A stretch of 17,133 nucleotides of DNA from contig JBDHRG010000073.1 in the NCBI GenBank assembly GCA_039807445.1, positions 1-17,133 on the forward strand, in the 5' to 3' direction. The position numbers and the translations under genes were made by a program. Shown here piece after piece: positions 1 through 8,137 of this stretch; within the stretch, counting starts at the first letter, position 1; each line of letters opens with the position of its first letter. The DNA comes from JBDHRG01 sp039807445. GTDB taxonomy: Bacteria > Pseudomonadota > Gammaproteobacteria > Competibacterales > Competibacteraceae. The notes under the pieces were generated by a model, which was given only the letters and a program-made list of their open reading frames with translations, was not told the DNA's origin and made no database searches.

Positions 1-2190
1 ATCGACGCACCGGCGCTCGCCGCCGAGCGCCGCGACGCCGAGGCGCGCCGCGACGCGCTGCTCGAGGCCGAGCGGGTGCAGCGCCAGTGGCTGCAGCTCG
101 ACGCGCGCCAGCGCGAGCTCGGCGGCGGCGTCGACGCGCAGCGCGCGCGGCTGCAAGCCGCCGAAGCGGCGCTCGCCGATCTCGAGGCCCAGCGACCGGC
201 GCTCGAAGCCGCGAGCGCGCAAGCCGAGCGCATGCTGGACCTGGCCCGCGCGGCCTGCGCCGACACGGTCGAGCAGCTCCGCACCACGCTCCGGCCCGAC
301 GAACCCTGCCCGGTGTGCGGCGCCACCGCGCACCCTTACGCCGGGCGCGACCCCGGGCTGCGCGCGGCGTTCGCAGCCCAGCACGCCGAAGCCGGGCGCC
401 TGCGCGCCGCGCTGACACAGCTCGCCGGCGCGGCAGGCGCCGAGCGCAGCCGTGTCGATGCCGCGCGCGCCGCGCTGGCGACGCTCGACGACGAACTCGC
501 CCGACTGCACCCGGCGCTCGATGCGGCGCTGGACACCTGGCGCGCGCTGGCGCTCGCCACCGAGCTCGACGCCGCGCCGGCCGCCGCGCGCATCGCCGAG
601 GCGCTCGGCGCAGCCACCGCCCGGCTGCAAGCGGTCGCCGCGCGCGAAACCGGCCTCGCCACGGCGCGCCAGACGCTCGATACCGCGCAAGCCGCACTCG
701 ATGCTGCACGCGCCGAGCACGAAGCGGCGCGCGGCGCCCGGGAAGCCGCCAGCGTCGCGCACGCGCAGGTCGGCCAGGCCGCCGCGACCGCGCAGCGCGC
801 GCTGGCCGAGGCCGGCGAGCGGCTGGAGGCGGCGCTCGCCGGGCTGGCCGCCGCCTTCGACGACGCCGGCTGGCGCCAGCGCTGGGCCGCCGATCCGGTC
901 GCCTTCCACGCCGCGCAGCGCGACGCCGTCGACCGCTGGCTGCAGAATCGCCACCGCGCCGCCGAGCTCGAGCACACGCTTGCGCGGCTCGCGCTCGAAC
1001 TCGACACCGCCACCCGGGCACTGGCCGCCGCCGAGCAGCGGCGCGAGGCGGCACAGCGGCGCCGTGACGAGCTCGGGCGCGCGCTCGGCGTGCGCCGCGA
1101 CGTGCGGCTGGCGCTGCTCGATGGCCGTCCGCTCGCCGACCTCGAAGCCGAGCTCGCCGCCGCGGTCGAGGCCGCGCGCGCCGCGCGTGCCGACCGCGCG
1201 CAGGCCGCGCGCCAGGCCGGCGAAGCGCACGCCGGCGCGCTCGAAGCCGAACGCCAGGCCAATGCGGCGCTCGCGCGCTGCGCACAGGCGCAGGCGCGAG
1301 CCGATGCCGCCCTGGGCGCGTGGCTCGCCGACTTCACCCTGCGCAGCGGCGAGCTCCTCGCGCCGACCGCGCTGCGCGCACTGCTCGCCGAGCCCGCCGA
1401 GGCGCAGGCGCGCGAGCGCCAGGCGCTGGCGGCGCTCGAGCGGGCGCTGACCGACGCCGAGGTGCTGCTCGACGAGCGCCGCGCGCAACGCGCGGCGCAT
1501 GAGCACGCCCGGCCCACGGACACCGACCGCACCGCGGTCGAAACCCGGCGCGCCGAGACCGCGACGGCGCACGAAGCCGGGCGCCAGCGGCACGGCGAAC
1601 TCGAATGGCGGCTGCGCGATGACGACGCCCGCCGCACCGCGGCGGCCGGGCTCGCCGCCGAGCTGGCGCGCCGGCGCGCCAGCGCCGAGCTGTGGGCCCG
1701 GCTCGACGAGCTGATCGGCTCGGCCAACGGCGCCAAGTTCCGCAACTACGCGCAGCAGCTGACGCTCGATGCGCTGCTCGGCTATGCCAACCGCCACCTC
1801 GCCGAGCTGTCGCGCCGTTACCGCCTCGAGCGCGTTCACGACACGCTGGCGCTGCAAGTCGTCGACCAGGACATGGGCGACGAGATCCGCTCGGTGCACT
1901 CGCTGTCGGGCGGTGAATCGTTCCTGGTGTCGCTGGCACTGGCGCTGGCGCTGGCTTCGCTGTCGTCGAACCGCGTGCGGGTGGAGTCGCTGTTCATCGA
2001 CGAGGGCTTCGGCAGCCTCGACGCCGAGACGCTGCGCGTGGCGATGGAGGCGCTCGACAGCCTGCAGGCGCAGGGGCGCAAGGTCGGCGTGATTTCGCAC
2101 GTCGCCGAGATGACCGAGCGCATCGCCGTCAGGATCCGCGTCCAGCGCGGCGCCGGCGGGCGCAGCAAGGTCGGCGTGGCGGGGCGCTGA
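1..2190 (+). CDS. sbcC: Exonuclease SbcC, C-terminal part (5' end outside window)
   Basis: This is the large ATPase subunit of the SbcCD (Rad50/Mre11-type) nuclease, which opens DNA hairpins and processes double-strand ends. The frame is open from base 1, so the start, Walker A and roughly the first 400 residues are missing; 729 residues remain. Numbering from the window edge, a zinc-hook CPVC lies at residues 103-106 (307-318), flanked by long Ala/Arg/Glu-rich coiled coil on both sides. The C-terminal ATPase lobe has the ABC signature LSGGES (1903-1920), a Walker B and D-loop stretch FIDEGFGSLD ending near 2022, and the switch-region ISHV (about 2092-2103). The remaining part is intact, with no frameshift. 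sbcD would be expected upstream, outside the window. The identification is firm from the hook plus the ATPase motifs. The coiled-coil sequence itself is low-complexity and not informative. Confidence 0.95.
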   Translation: MDAPALAAERRDAEARRDALLEAERVQRQWLQLDARQRELGGGVDAQRARLQAAEAALADLEAQRPALEAASAQAERMLDLARAACADTVEQLRTTLRPDEPCPVCGATAHPYAGRDPGLRAAFAAQHAEAGRLRAALTQLAGAAGAERSRVDAARAALATLDDELARLHPALDAALDTWRALALATELDAAPAAARIAEALGAATARLQAVAARETGLATARQTLDTAQAALDAARAEHEAARGAREAASVAHAQVGQAAATAQRALAEAGERLEAALAGLAAAFDDAGWRQRWAADPVAFHAAQRDAVDRWLQNRHRAAELEHTLARLALELDTATRALAAAEQRREAAQRRRDELGRALGVRRDVRLALLDGRPLADLEAELAAAVEAARAARADRAQAARQAGEAHAGALEAERQANAALARCAQAQARADAALGAWLADFTLRSGELLAPTALRALLAEPAEAQARERQALAALERALTDAEVLLDERRAQRAAHEHARPTDTDRTAVETRRAETATAHEAGRQRHGELEWRLRDDDARRTAAAGLAAELARRRASAELWARLDELIGSANGAKFRNYAQQLTLDALLGYANRHLAELSRRYRLERVHDTLALQVVDQDMGDEIRSVHSLSGGESFLVSLALALALASLSSNRVRVESLFIDEGFGSLDAETLRVAMEALDSLQAQGRKVGVISHVAEMTERIAVRIRVQRGAGGRSKVGVAGR

Positions 2191-2236
2191 GCGCATCGGC
2201 CCTCCTTCGCGCATCCGCCTGGACGCCGCGACCGAC

Positions 2237-2288
2237 CGGCAGCGCTGCCGCTGCACGCCGGGATTCAATCCGTCATCGATCCCGGCGT
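2237..2288 (+). terminator. Two GC-rich inverted repeats after sbcC: terminator or operator
   Basis: Two dyads follow the sbcC stop. A 14-bp perfect palindrome lies at 2237-2250. A second dyad has 10-bp perfect arms at 2255-2264 and 2279-2288 with a 14-nt loop. The second could form a stable hairpin, but no T-run follows it (the next bases are AAAATCG), so it is not a canonical intrinsic terminator. Its right arm ends on the first base of a TAAAAT box, so it could equally be an operator for the next gene. Confidence 0.35.
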
Positions 2289-2293
2289 AAAAT
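2264..2293 (+). promoter_or_regulatory. Putative promoter of the 151-aa gene
   Basis: TAAAAT at 2288-2293 matches five of six bases of the sigma70 -10 box. A weak -35 candidate, TTCAAT, lies 18 bp upstream at 2264-2269. Transcription would start near 2300 and give a leader of about 85 nt before the ATG at 2385. The call rests mainly on the -10 box. Confidence 0.4.
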
Positions 2294-2384
2294 CGTGCGG
2301 GCGCCGCCCTGGAAAGGCGCGAACCAAAACCAGCAGACAGTGATCCATCCGACAACGGTGTGCAGCAATCACAGGAGGCCGAGG

Positions 2385-2840
2385 ATGCACGACGACGCCT
2401 GGCTCGAGTTCTATCTGGACGCCCAGCAGCAGATGCTGGAGCAGTGGCGGGCCTGGCAGCAGGGCGTCGGCGACGCGTTCGGCGCATACGGCCTGGGGAC
2501 GGCCAACCCCTTCGAACTGCTCGACGAGCCGCTCGCGGCGCTGCTCGAAGCCCAGCGCGCGTGGCTGCGCGAATGGGCGGAGCAGGCCGGTGCGGCGCTG
2601 CCGGTGGAGACCTGGAGTCGCCATTTCGCCGAGCTCGAGGCCTTCCAGCTCGAAGTCCGCGGCAAGATCTTCGACACCTGGCTCGACGCCGCCCGCAGCC
2701 TCGACTGGGCGCACCAGGACGAAGCCGCGCAACAGTCGTTCGCCGGGCTGCAGAGCGCGTTCCGGCAAGCCGTCGCAGTGCAGGACGCCTTCGCCGCGCC
2801 ACCACCGGCGAACGAGCCGTCGACCGCCAGGGCGGGCTAG
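2385..2840 (+). CDS. Hypothetical 151-aa helical protein (possibly phasin/PhaE-like)
   Basis: I do not recognise this protein with confidence. The ATG at 2385 was chosen because AGGAGG sits 6 nt upstream (2373-2378); the frame is open further upstream but that part does not look coding. The product is 151 aa, acidic, rich in Ala, Gln, Glu and Trp, and apparently all-helical. It has no signal peptide or membrane segment. The N-terminus carries aromatic and glutamine-rich amphipathic helices (residues 1-25, with FYLDAQQQML and WRAW), and the C-terminal 20 residues are Pro/Ala-rich and probably disordered. This composition recalls phasins and the PHA-synthase partner PhaE, but that is only a resemblance and no PHA gene is in the window. 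It lies between sbcC and a convergent sixA whose stop is 9 bp away. Confidence 0.75.
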   Translation: MHDDAWLEFYLDAQQQMLEQWRAWQQGVGDAFGAYGLGTANPFELLDEPLAALLEAQRAWLREWAEQAGAALPVETWSRHFAELEAFQLEVRGKIFDTWLDAARSLDWAHQDEAAQQSFAGLQSAFRQAVAVQDAFAAPPPANEPSTARAG

Positions 2841-2849
2841 CGGCGCGGC

Positions 2850-3356
2850 TCAGCGCCCAGGCCGGGTGATCGCCAGCACCCGTGCCGTGCCGGCCCGCAG
2901 TTTCTTCCAGCGCTTCGGCAAGCGCAGCTGGGCGACGGTGGCGGTGGGAAGCAGCTTGCCATCAGCCGGCGTCTCGAGGCGTCGGCCGCACAGATACGCG
3001 ACCAGCTCCTCCAGGCCGGGGTTGTGCCCCACCAGCAGCACCGTCGCGGCCTTCCGCGGGCATTCGCCCAGGACCGCCAGCAGCGCCTCGAGATCGCCGC
3101 CGTAGATCCGCCGGTCCCAGTGGATCCGCCGCTTCTTCACGCTCAGCACCTCGCACACCGCGAGCGTGGTCTGCCGGGCGCGCGCTGCCGGCGAGCTGAA
3201 AACGTGATCGGGAATCAGGTCCCGTTTCCGCAGCCTGCGCCCCACGCGCCGCGCATCGCGTTTGCCGCGTCTGGCCAGCGGCCGCTCGAAGTCCGTGGCC
3301 GCCCCGGTATCCCAGGCGGACTTGGCATGGCGGAGGATCAGGAGCTGGCGCGGCAT
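2850..3356 (-). CDS. sixA: SixA-type phosphohistidine phosphatase (histidine phosphatase superfamily)
   Basis: This is a small branch-2-like histidine phosphatase of 168 aa, the usual SixA size. E. coli SixA removes phosphate from histidine on phosphotransfer proteins; the substrate here is unknown. The catalytic motif LRHAKS carries the nucleophile His10. A distal LLVGHNPGLEEL supplies His111, and FSSPAARARQT (about 53-63) fits the third conserved segment. The start MPRQLLILRH places the motif at the usual N-terminal position. An in-frame ATG at 3407 would add 17 residues of unconserved glycine-rich sequence and is less likely. The C-terminus is unusually basic (Lys/Arg-rich after residue 145). 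The gene converges with the 151-aa gene and diverges from ilvD. The long open frame that continues upstream of it is an antisense shadow of ilvD. Confidence 0.88.
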   Translation of the reverse strand: MPRQLLILRHAKSAWDTGAATDFERPLARRGKRDARRVGRRLRKRDLIPDHVFSSPAARARQTTLAVCEVLSVKKRRIHWDRRIYGGDLEALLAVLGECPRKAATVLLVGHNPGLEELVAYLCGRRLETPADGKLLPTATVAQLRLPKRWKKLRAGTARVLAITRPGR

Positions 3357-3506
3357 GGGTGCGATCCCGTCGATCCCGGCGCCACCGCCGGTGGCAGTCG
3401 CAAGCATAGACGCTCGGCCCTTGTGGCGGCCCTTGCCGGCCACGGCAGCGGGCGCGACCGCCGCGGGTCGACGAGCGGCTATCCTCGGTGCGTACACCGC
3501 TGCCAC

Positions 3507-3511
3507 AGGAG
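3507..3511 (+). promoter_or_regulatory. Ribosome binding site of ilvD
   Basis: AGGAG lies 10 nt before the ATG at 3522. It supports this start over the open sequence further upstream in the same frame, which overlaps sixA. Confidence 0.7.
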
Positions 3512-3521
3512 CCATCCGTCC

Positions 3522-5204
3522 ATGAGCTACAACCGCCGTTCGAACGCCATCACCCAGGGCATCGCCCGCTCGCCCAACCGCGCCATGCTGCGCGCGGTCG
3601 GTTTCGGCGACGACGATTTCGACAAGCCGATCGTCGGCGTCGCCAACGGCCACAGCACGATGAACCCCTGCAACGCCGGCATCCAGCCGCTGGTCGACCG
3701 CGCGATCGACGCGCTCAGGGCGGCCGGGGCGATGCCGCAGGTGTTCGGCGTACCAACGGTGACCGACGGCATCGGCATGGGCACCGAGGGGATGAAGTAC
3801 TCGCTGGTGTCGCGCGAGGTGATCGCCGATGCGATCGAGACCTCGGTCAACGGCCAGTCGATGGACGGCGTGCTGATCGTCGGCGGCTGCGACAAGAACA
3901 TGCCGGGCGGCATGATCGCGATGGCGCGGATGAACGTGCCGGGCATCTACGTCTACGCGGGAACGATCAAGCCGGGCTACTGGAAGGGCCAGGCGCTGAC
4001 GATCGTGTCGCCGTTCGAAGCCGTGGGCGCCTACACCGCCGGCAAGCTGTCGAAGGAGGACTACGACGGCATCGAGCGCAACGCCTGCCCGAGCGTCGGC
4101 GCCTGCGGCGGGATGTACACGGCCAACACGATGTCCTCGTCGTTCGAGGCGCTGGGCATGAGTCTGCTCGGCAGCTCGCAGATGGCCTCGCCCGACCCCG
4201 ACAAGGCCGACTCGGCCGCCGCCTCGGCGCGGGTGCTGGTCGAGGCGATCAGGCAGGACCTCAAGCCGCGCGACATCATCACCCGCGAGGCGATCGAGAA
4301 CGCGGTGACGCTGGTGATGGCGACCGGGGGCTCGACCAACGCGGTGCTCCACTATCTGGCGATCGCCGCCGCCGCCGAGGTCGAGTGGACCATCGACGAC
4401 TTCGAGCGGGTCCGCCAGCGCGTGCCGGTGCTGTGCGACCTGAAGCCCTCGGGGCGCTACGTCGCGGTCGATTTCCACCGCGCCGGCGGCGTGCCGCAGG
4501 TGCTGAAGATGCTGCTGGCCCACGGCCTGCTGCACGGCGACTGTCTGACGATCACCGGGCGCACGCTGGCTACGGAGCTCGCCGCGGTCCCGGCCGAACC
4601 GCGCGCCGACCAGGACGTGATCCGGCCGTGGTCGAAGCCGCTGTACGCGCAAGGCCATCTGGCGATCCTGAAAGGCAACCTCGCCCCCGAGGGCTGCGTC
4701 GCCAAGATCACCGGGCTGAAGAACCCGGCGATCACCGGACCCGCGCGCGTGTTCGATTCCGAGCCCGAGGTCATGGCCGCGATCATGGCGCAGCGGATCC
4801 AGCCCGGCGATGTCGTCGTGATCCGCTACGAAGGGCCCAAGGGCGGGCCCGGCATGCAGGAGATGCTCGCGCCGACCTCGGCCATCATCGGCCAGGGTCT
4901 GGGCGAATCGGTCGGGTTGATCACCGACGGGCGCTTCTCCGGCGGCACCTGGGGCATGGTCGTCGGCCACGTCGCCCCCGAAGCCTATGTCGGCGGAACG
5001 ATCGCGCTGGTCGAGGAAGGCGACTCGATCACGATCGACGCCAACCGGCGCCTGATCCAACTCAACGTCGACGACGCCGAGCTCGCCCGCCGTCGCGCCC
5101 GCTGGGCGCCGCCGCCGCCGCGCTACACCCGCGGCCTGCTGGCGAAATACATGCGCCTCGTGTCGAGCGCGAGCCAGGGTGCGATCACCGACGGCGGCGG
5201 CTGA
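3522..5204 (+). CDS. ilvD: Dihydroxy-acid dehydratase
   Basis: This Fe-S enzyme dehydrates 2,3-dihydroxy-isovalerate and 2,3-dihydroxy-3-methylvalerate to the 2-oxo acids in valine, isoleucine, leucine and pantothenate synthesis. The product is 560 aa, typical of the shorter IlvD form. Three cysteines expected to hold the cluster are visible: Cys50 (MNPCN), Cys123 (GGCDKNMPG) and Cys195 (GACGGMYTANTM). The pattern fits the [2Fe-2S] class. Other family blocks are GGSTNAVLH, LKGNLAPEGCV, RYEGPKGGPGM and LITDGRFSGGTWG near the C-terminus, which carries the catalytic serine. The ATG at 3522 follows AGGAG and begins with the conserved MSYNRRSNAITQG. It is divergent from sixA and followed by a phosphoesterase on the same strand. 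No other ilv genes are in the window. Confidence 0.97.
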   Translation: MSYNRRSNAITQGIARSPNRAMLRAVGFGDDDFDKPIVGVANGHSTMNPCNAGIQPLVDRAIDALRAAGAMPQVFGVPTVTDGIGMGTEGMKYSLVSREVIADAIETSVNGQSMDGVLIVGGCDKNMPGGMIAMARMNVPGIYVYAGTIKPGYWKGQALTIVSPFEAVGAYTAGKLSKEDYDGIERNACPSVGACGGMYTANTMSSSFEALGMSLLGSSQMASPDPDKADSAAASARVLVEAIRQDLKPRDIITREAIENAVTLVMATGGSTNAVLHYLAIAAAAEVEWTIDDFERVRQRVPVLCDLKPSGRYVAVDFHRAGGVPQVLKMLLAHGLLHGDCLTITGRTLATELAAVPAEPRADQDVIRPWSKPLYAQGHLAILKGNLAPEGCVAKITGLKNPAITGPARVFDSEPEVMAAIMAQRIQPGDVVVIRYEGPKGGPGMQEMLAPTSAIIGQGLGESVGLITDGRFSGGTWGMVVGHVAPEAYVGGTIALVEEGDSITIDANRRLIQLNVDDAELARRRARWAPPPPRYTRGLLAKYMRLVSSASQGAITDGGG

Positions 5205-5311
5205 GGCGGGAGCTGCGCGCTCGCCACACCGGGGCCTGGGAGAAAAGCGGGCCCTCCGAGTAGACTGCGACATTGCAAAACCCCTGCCCTGTTCGCCGGA
5301 CGACCGAGACC

Positions 5312-6076
5312 ATGAAGCTGCACATCCTGTCGGACCTTCACCTGAGCGTCAGCCCGTTCGAGGCGCCCGAAACGGACGCGGACCTCGTGGTCCTCGCCGG
5401 CGACATCGCCCGCCCCCGGGACGCCATCGCCTGGGCGGGTGCGTTCGGCAAGCCCGTCATCTACGTGCCCGGCAATCACGAGTTCTACGGCGGCAGCATC
5501 GCTTCGACGGTCGGGGAGCTGAAGCGGCTGTGCGCCGGCAGCGACATCCACGTGCTCGACGATGACGAGCTGGTGATCGACGGGGTTCGCTTTCTCGGCA
5601 CGACGCTGTGGACCGACTTCATGCTGTTCGGCGAGGGCGAGTGGCGCGAGCGGGCGATCGGCGAAGCGCTGGCCCTCGTGCGCGACTTCAGCCGAATCCG
5701 ACTGGACGACGCATCCGACGCGCTGTTCACGCCGGCCGACTGCGCAGCGCAGTTCGAACGCCACGCGGGCTGGCTCGAGCGCAGGCTGGCCGAGCCCTTC
5801 CACGGCCGAACGGTCGTCGTCACGCACCACGCGCCGTCGCCGCGGAGCATCCACCCGCGGTTCGCGGACTCGCCGCTGACCGCCTGCTTCGTCTCCGATG
5901 CCGAACGCCTGATCGACGGCGGCCGCGTCGCCCTGTGGATCCACGGACATACCCACGACAGCTTCGACTACGTGCTCAACGGCACCCGCGTGGTCTGCAA
6001 TCCGCGCGGTTATGCCAAGGGCGGCATGGACGAGAATCCGGGCTTCGATCCAGGCTTCGTCCTGCATCTAAGATGA
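5312..6076 (+). CDS. Calcineurin-like metallophosphoesterase
   Basis: This is a cytoplasmic binuclear-metal phosphoesterase of 254 aa; its substrate cannot be told from sequence. All metal-binding blocks are present: SDLHLS (Asp8, His10), AGDIARP (Asp31), GNHEFYGG (Asn55, His56), THHAPSP (His172, His173) and HGHTHDSFDY (His213, His215). There is no signal peptide or membrane segment. The ATG at 5312 places the first motif at residue 8, as usual for the family. A TTG at 5273 would add 13 residues without similarity. No clear Shine-Dalgarno precedes the ATG. The gene lies 107 bp after ilvD and converges with thrC, with only 10 bp between the stops. It could be cotranscribed with ilvD, but no functional link is evident. 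Confidence 0.9.
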   Translation: MKLHILSDLHLSVSPFEAPETDADLVVLAGDIARPRDAIAWAGAFGKPVIYVPGNHEFYGGSIASTVGELKRLCAGSDIHVLDDDELVIDGVRFLGTTLWTDFMLFGEGEWRERAIGEALALVRDFSRIRLDDASDALFTPADCAAQFERHAGWLERRLAEPFHGRTVVVTHHAPSPRSIHPRFADSPLTACFVSDAERLIDGGRVALWIHGHTHDSFDYVLNGTRVVCNPRGYAKGGMDENPGFDPGFVLHLR

Positions 6077-6086
6077 ACGCGCCGGT

Positions 6087-7496
6087 TCAGATATTGTTTG
6101 CGATGAACCGCTTGACCGTCTCGGCATCCGCCTCCATCACCTCGAAGCGCTGCGGCAGGGCTTCGATGTCCTCGTAACCGGTCGGGCGTTCGGGCTCGCG
6201 GCCCAGAGCCTCGACGATGGTCTCGGCGAACTTGGCTGGCAGCGCGGTCTCGAGCACGATCAGCGGCACGTTGGCCTCGCGGTTGGCAAGGCCCACCTTG
6301 AGGCCATCGGCGGTGTGCGGGTCGATCACGCGGCCGTGGTCTTCGGCGACGCGGCGGATCGTCGCCAGGCGGTCGGCGTGGGTGCTCTTGCCCGAGACGA
6401 AGCCGTACTCGCGCACGCGGCTGAAGTGGCGGGTGTTCGACAGGTCGAACACACCTTCCCTGTCGACCTGCTCCCACAGCTCGCGCACCACCGCGGCGTC
6501 GCGGCCGACCAGGTCGAAGACGAAGCGCTCGAAGTTCGAGGCCTTGGAGATGTCCATGCTCGGGCTCGAAGTATGGAAGGTATGCTCGGAGTCGCGCACG
6601 CGGTACACGCCGGTGCGGAAGAACTCGTCGAGCACGTCGTTCTCGTTGGTCGCCAGGATCAGGCGGCGGATCGGCAGCCCCATCTGCCGGGCGATGTGGC
6701 CGGCGCAGATGTTGCCGAAGTTGCCCGAGGGCACCGCGAAGGCGACCTCCTCGTCGTTGTCGCGGGTCGCGGCGAAGTAGCCGCTGAAGTAGTACACGAC
6801 CTGCGCGACCACGCGTGCCCAGTTGATCGAGTTGACCGTGCCGATCCTGTACCGCGCCTTGAAGCCGTGGTCGTTGCTCGCGCTCTTCACGATGTCCTGG
6901 CAATCGTCGAACACGCCGCGGATCGCGAGGTTGAAGATGTTCGGGTCCTGCAGGCTGTACATCTGCGCCGTCTGGAAGGCGCTCATCTTGCCGTAGGGCG
7001 AGAGCATGAACACGCGTACGCCGCGCTTGCCGCGCATCGCGTACTCGGCCGAGGAGCCGGTGTCGCCCGAGGTCGCACCGAGGATGTTCAGCTCCTGGCC
7101 GGTACGCCCGAGCACGTACTCGAACAGGTTGCCGAGCAGCTGCATCGCCATGTCCTTGAAGGCCAGCGTCGGCCCCTCCGACAGGCCGAGGATGTGCACC
7201 TTGCCGGGCTCGAGCGTCTTCAGCGGCGTGATCGCGTCCGAGCCGAAGGCTTGCGCGATATAGGTCTCGTGCACCAGCGTGCGCAGATCGTCCGCGGGGA
7301 TGTCGGTGGCGAACTTGCCGATCACCTCGAAGGCGAGCTCGGCATAGTCCAGCCCGCGCCAGGTGGCCAGCTCCTCGGCCGTGACCTGCGGGCAGCTCTG
7401 CGGCAGGTACAGCCCGCCGTCCGGTGCCAGTCCGTCGAGCAGGATTTCGGTGAAGGACTTGGGCTCGGCGTTGCCACGGGTGCTGATGTACTGCAT
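6087..7496 (-). CDS. thrC: Threonine synthase
   Basis: This is the PLP enzyme that converts O-phosphohomoserine to threonine, the last step of threonine synthesis. The product is 469 aa and belongs to the long E. coli/yeast-like class, with the N-terminal block MQYISTRGNA. LAFKDMAMQ holds the PLP lysine Lys114, and GATSGDTGSSA (140-150) is the phosphate-binding loop. Further family blocks are PSGNFGNICAG and THSAD-like segments towards the C-terminus. The ATG at 7496 begins at the conserved N-terminus. The gene is 92 bp downstream of a flavin reductase rather than directly after hom, which lies about 6.5 kb away. It has its own TATAAT box. It is intact, and the nearby stop at 6087 ends almost against the metallophosphoesterase. 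Confidence 0.97.
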   Translation of the reverse strand: MQYISTRGNAEPKSFTEILLDGLAPDGGLYLPQSCPQVTAEELATWRGLDYAELAFEVIGKFATDIPADDLRTLVHETYIAQAFGSDAITPLKTLEPGKVHILGLSEGPTLAFKDMAMQLLGNLFEYVLGRTGQELNILGATSGDTGSSAEYAMRGKRGVRVFMLSPYGKMSAFQTAQMYSLQDPNIFNLAIRGVFDDCQDIVKSASNDHGFKARYRIGTVNSINWARVVAQVVYYFSGYFAATRDNDEEVAFAVPSGNFGNICAGHIARQMGLPIRRLILATNENDVLDEFFRTGVYRVRDSEHTFHTSSPSMDISKASNFERFVFDLVGRDAAVVRELWEQVDREGVFDLSNTRHFSRVREYGFVSGKSTHADRLATIRRVAEDHGRVIDPHTADGLKVGLANREANVPLIVLETALPAKFAETIVEALGREPERPTGYEDIEALPQRFEVMEADAETVKRFIANNI

Positions 7497-7531
7497 GGAG
7501 GCTTCCTGGAGGCGCGGATCGAGGATCGCCG

Positions 7532-7537
7532 ATTATA
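7532..7537 (-). promoter_or_regulatory. -10 box of a probable thrC promoter
   Basis: A perfect TATAAT reads on the minus strand, preceded by TGGC (close to, but not exactly, an extended -10 TGN). No good -35 hexamer is seen 16-18 bp upstream in the GC-rich sequence. Transcription would start near 7525, giving a leader of about 29 nt before the thrC ATG at 7496. The box is AT-rich in an otherwise GC-rich gap. Confidence 0.5.
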
Positions 7538-7588
7538 GCCACAGCCGCGCGTGCGCCGGCAGCGCGCCGTCGCCGGCGCGAAGACCCC

Positions 7589-8080
7589 TCACTCGGCCGC
7601 TTCGGGATGCACCGCGCGGTAGGCACCGCCCCAGTACAGCAGCGGCTCGCCCGGCGAACGCTCGAAGTGCTCGACTTCGCCGAGCAGCAGCAGGTGGTCG
7701 CCGCCCGGCAGGCGTGCGCTGATGCGGCACTCGAAGCGCGCCAGGCACGCCGGGAGCAGCGGCACGCCGCCGCGTCCGATCTCGAGCGCGAGCCCTCCGA
7801 AGCGGTCGGGGACCGGCGAGGCGAAGCGTCGCGACAGCTCGAGCTGTTCGCGCGACAGCACGTTGACGGCGTAGTGGCTGGCTTGCTCGAAGGCGCTCAG
7901 GCTCGGCGAGTGCAGGCCGATCGCCCACAGCACCAGCGGCGGATCGAGCGACAGCGAGGCGAAGGAGTTGATCGTCAGCCCGACCGGCTGGCCGGCGGCG
8001 TCGCGGGTGGTGGCGATGGCGACGCCGGTGGCGTACTGGCCGAGCGCGCGGCGCAGCGCCAGGCTGTCGAAGGTGGGCAT
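7589..8080 (-). CDS. Flavin reductase family protein (FMN-binding split barrel)
   Basis: This resembles the small flavin:NAD(P)H oxidoreductase components (HpaC/RutF-like) that supply reduced FMN or FAD to monooxygenases. The product is 163 aa, normal for the family. Diagnostic blocks are LRRALGQYATGVAI (8-21), GLTINSFASLSLDPPLVLW (34-52, flavin contacts), the NVLS segment near 73-76, GDHLLLLGEVEHF and a C-terminal PLLYWGGAYRAV. The ATG at 8080 was chosen because the conserved domain starts just after it; an in-frame ATG at 8137 would add 19 unconserved residues. The Shine-Dalgarno is weak. No monooxygenase is adjacent, so the partner is unknown. It lies upstream of thrC and downstream of a large palindromic element. 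Confidence 0.9.
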   Translation of the reverse strand: MPTFDSLALRRALGQYATGVAIATTRDAAGQPVGLTINSFASLSLDPPLVLWAIGLHSPSLSAFEQASHYAVNVLSREQLELSRRFASPVPDRFGGLALEIGRGGVPLLPACLARFECRISARLPGGDHLLLLGEVEHFERSPGEPLLYWGGAYRAVHPEAAE

Positions 8081-8137
8081 CGTTCGGGATTCCGGGGCAG
8101 TGGACACTAATACGGATTCCAGGAATGTCGTGCGCAT

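Noticed and set aside
336..1745. 469-aa minus-strand frame opposite sbcC
   Set aside because: It is Ser/Ala/Arg-rich antisense of the GC-rich coiled coil, with no start signal and no recognisable domain.
3403..3408. TATGCT as a -10 box for sixA
   Set aside because: It matches four of six bases, has no -35 partner and overlaps an alternative ATG; the evidence is too weak to list.
2850..5273. 807-aa open frame on the minus strand across sixA and all of ilvD
   Set aside because: Only its last 168 codons (sixA) have family motifs. The rest is antisense to ilvD, rich in Arg/Ala/His/Asp as expected of GC-rich shadow frames, and ilvD itself is unmistakable.
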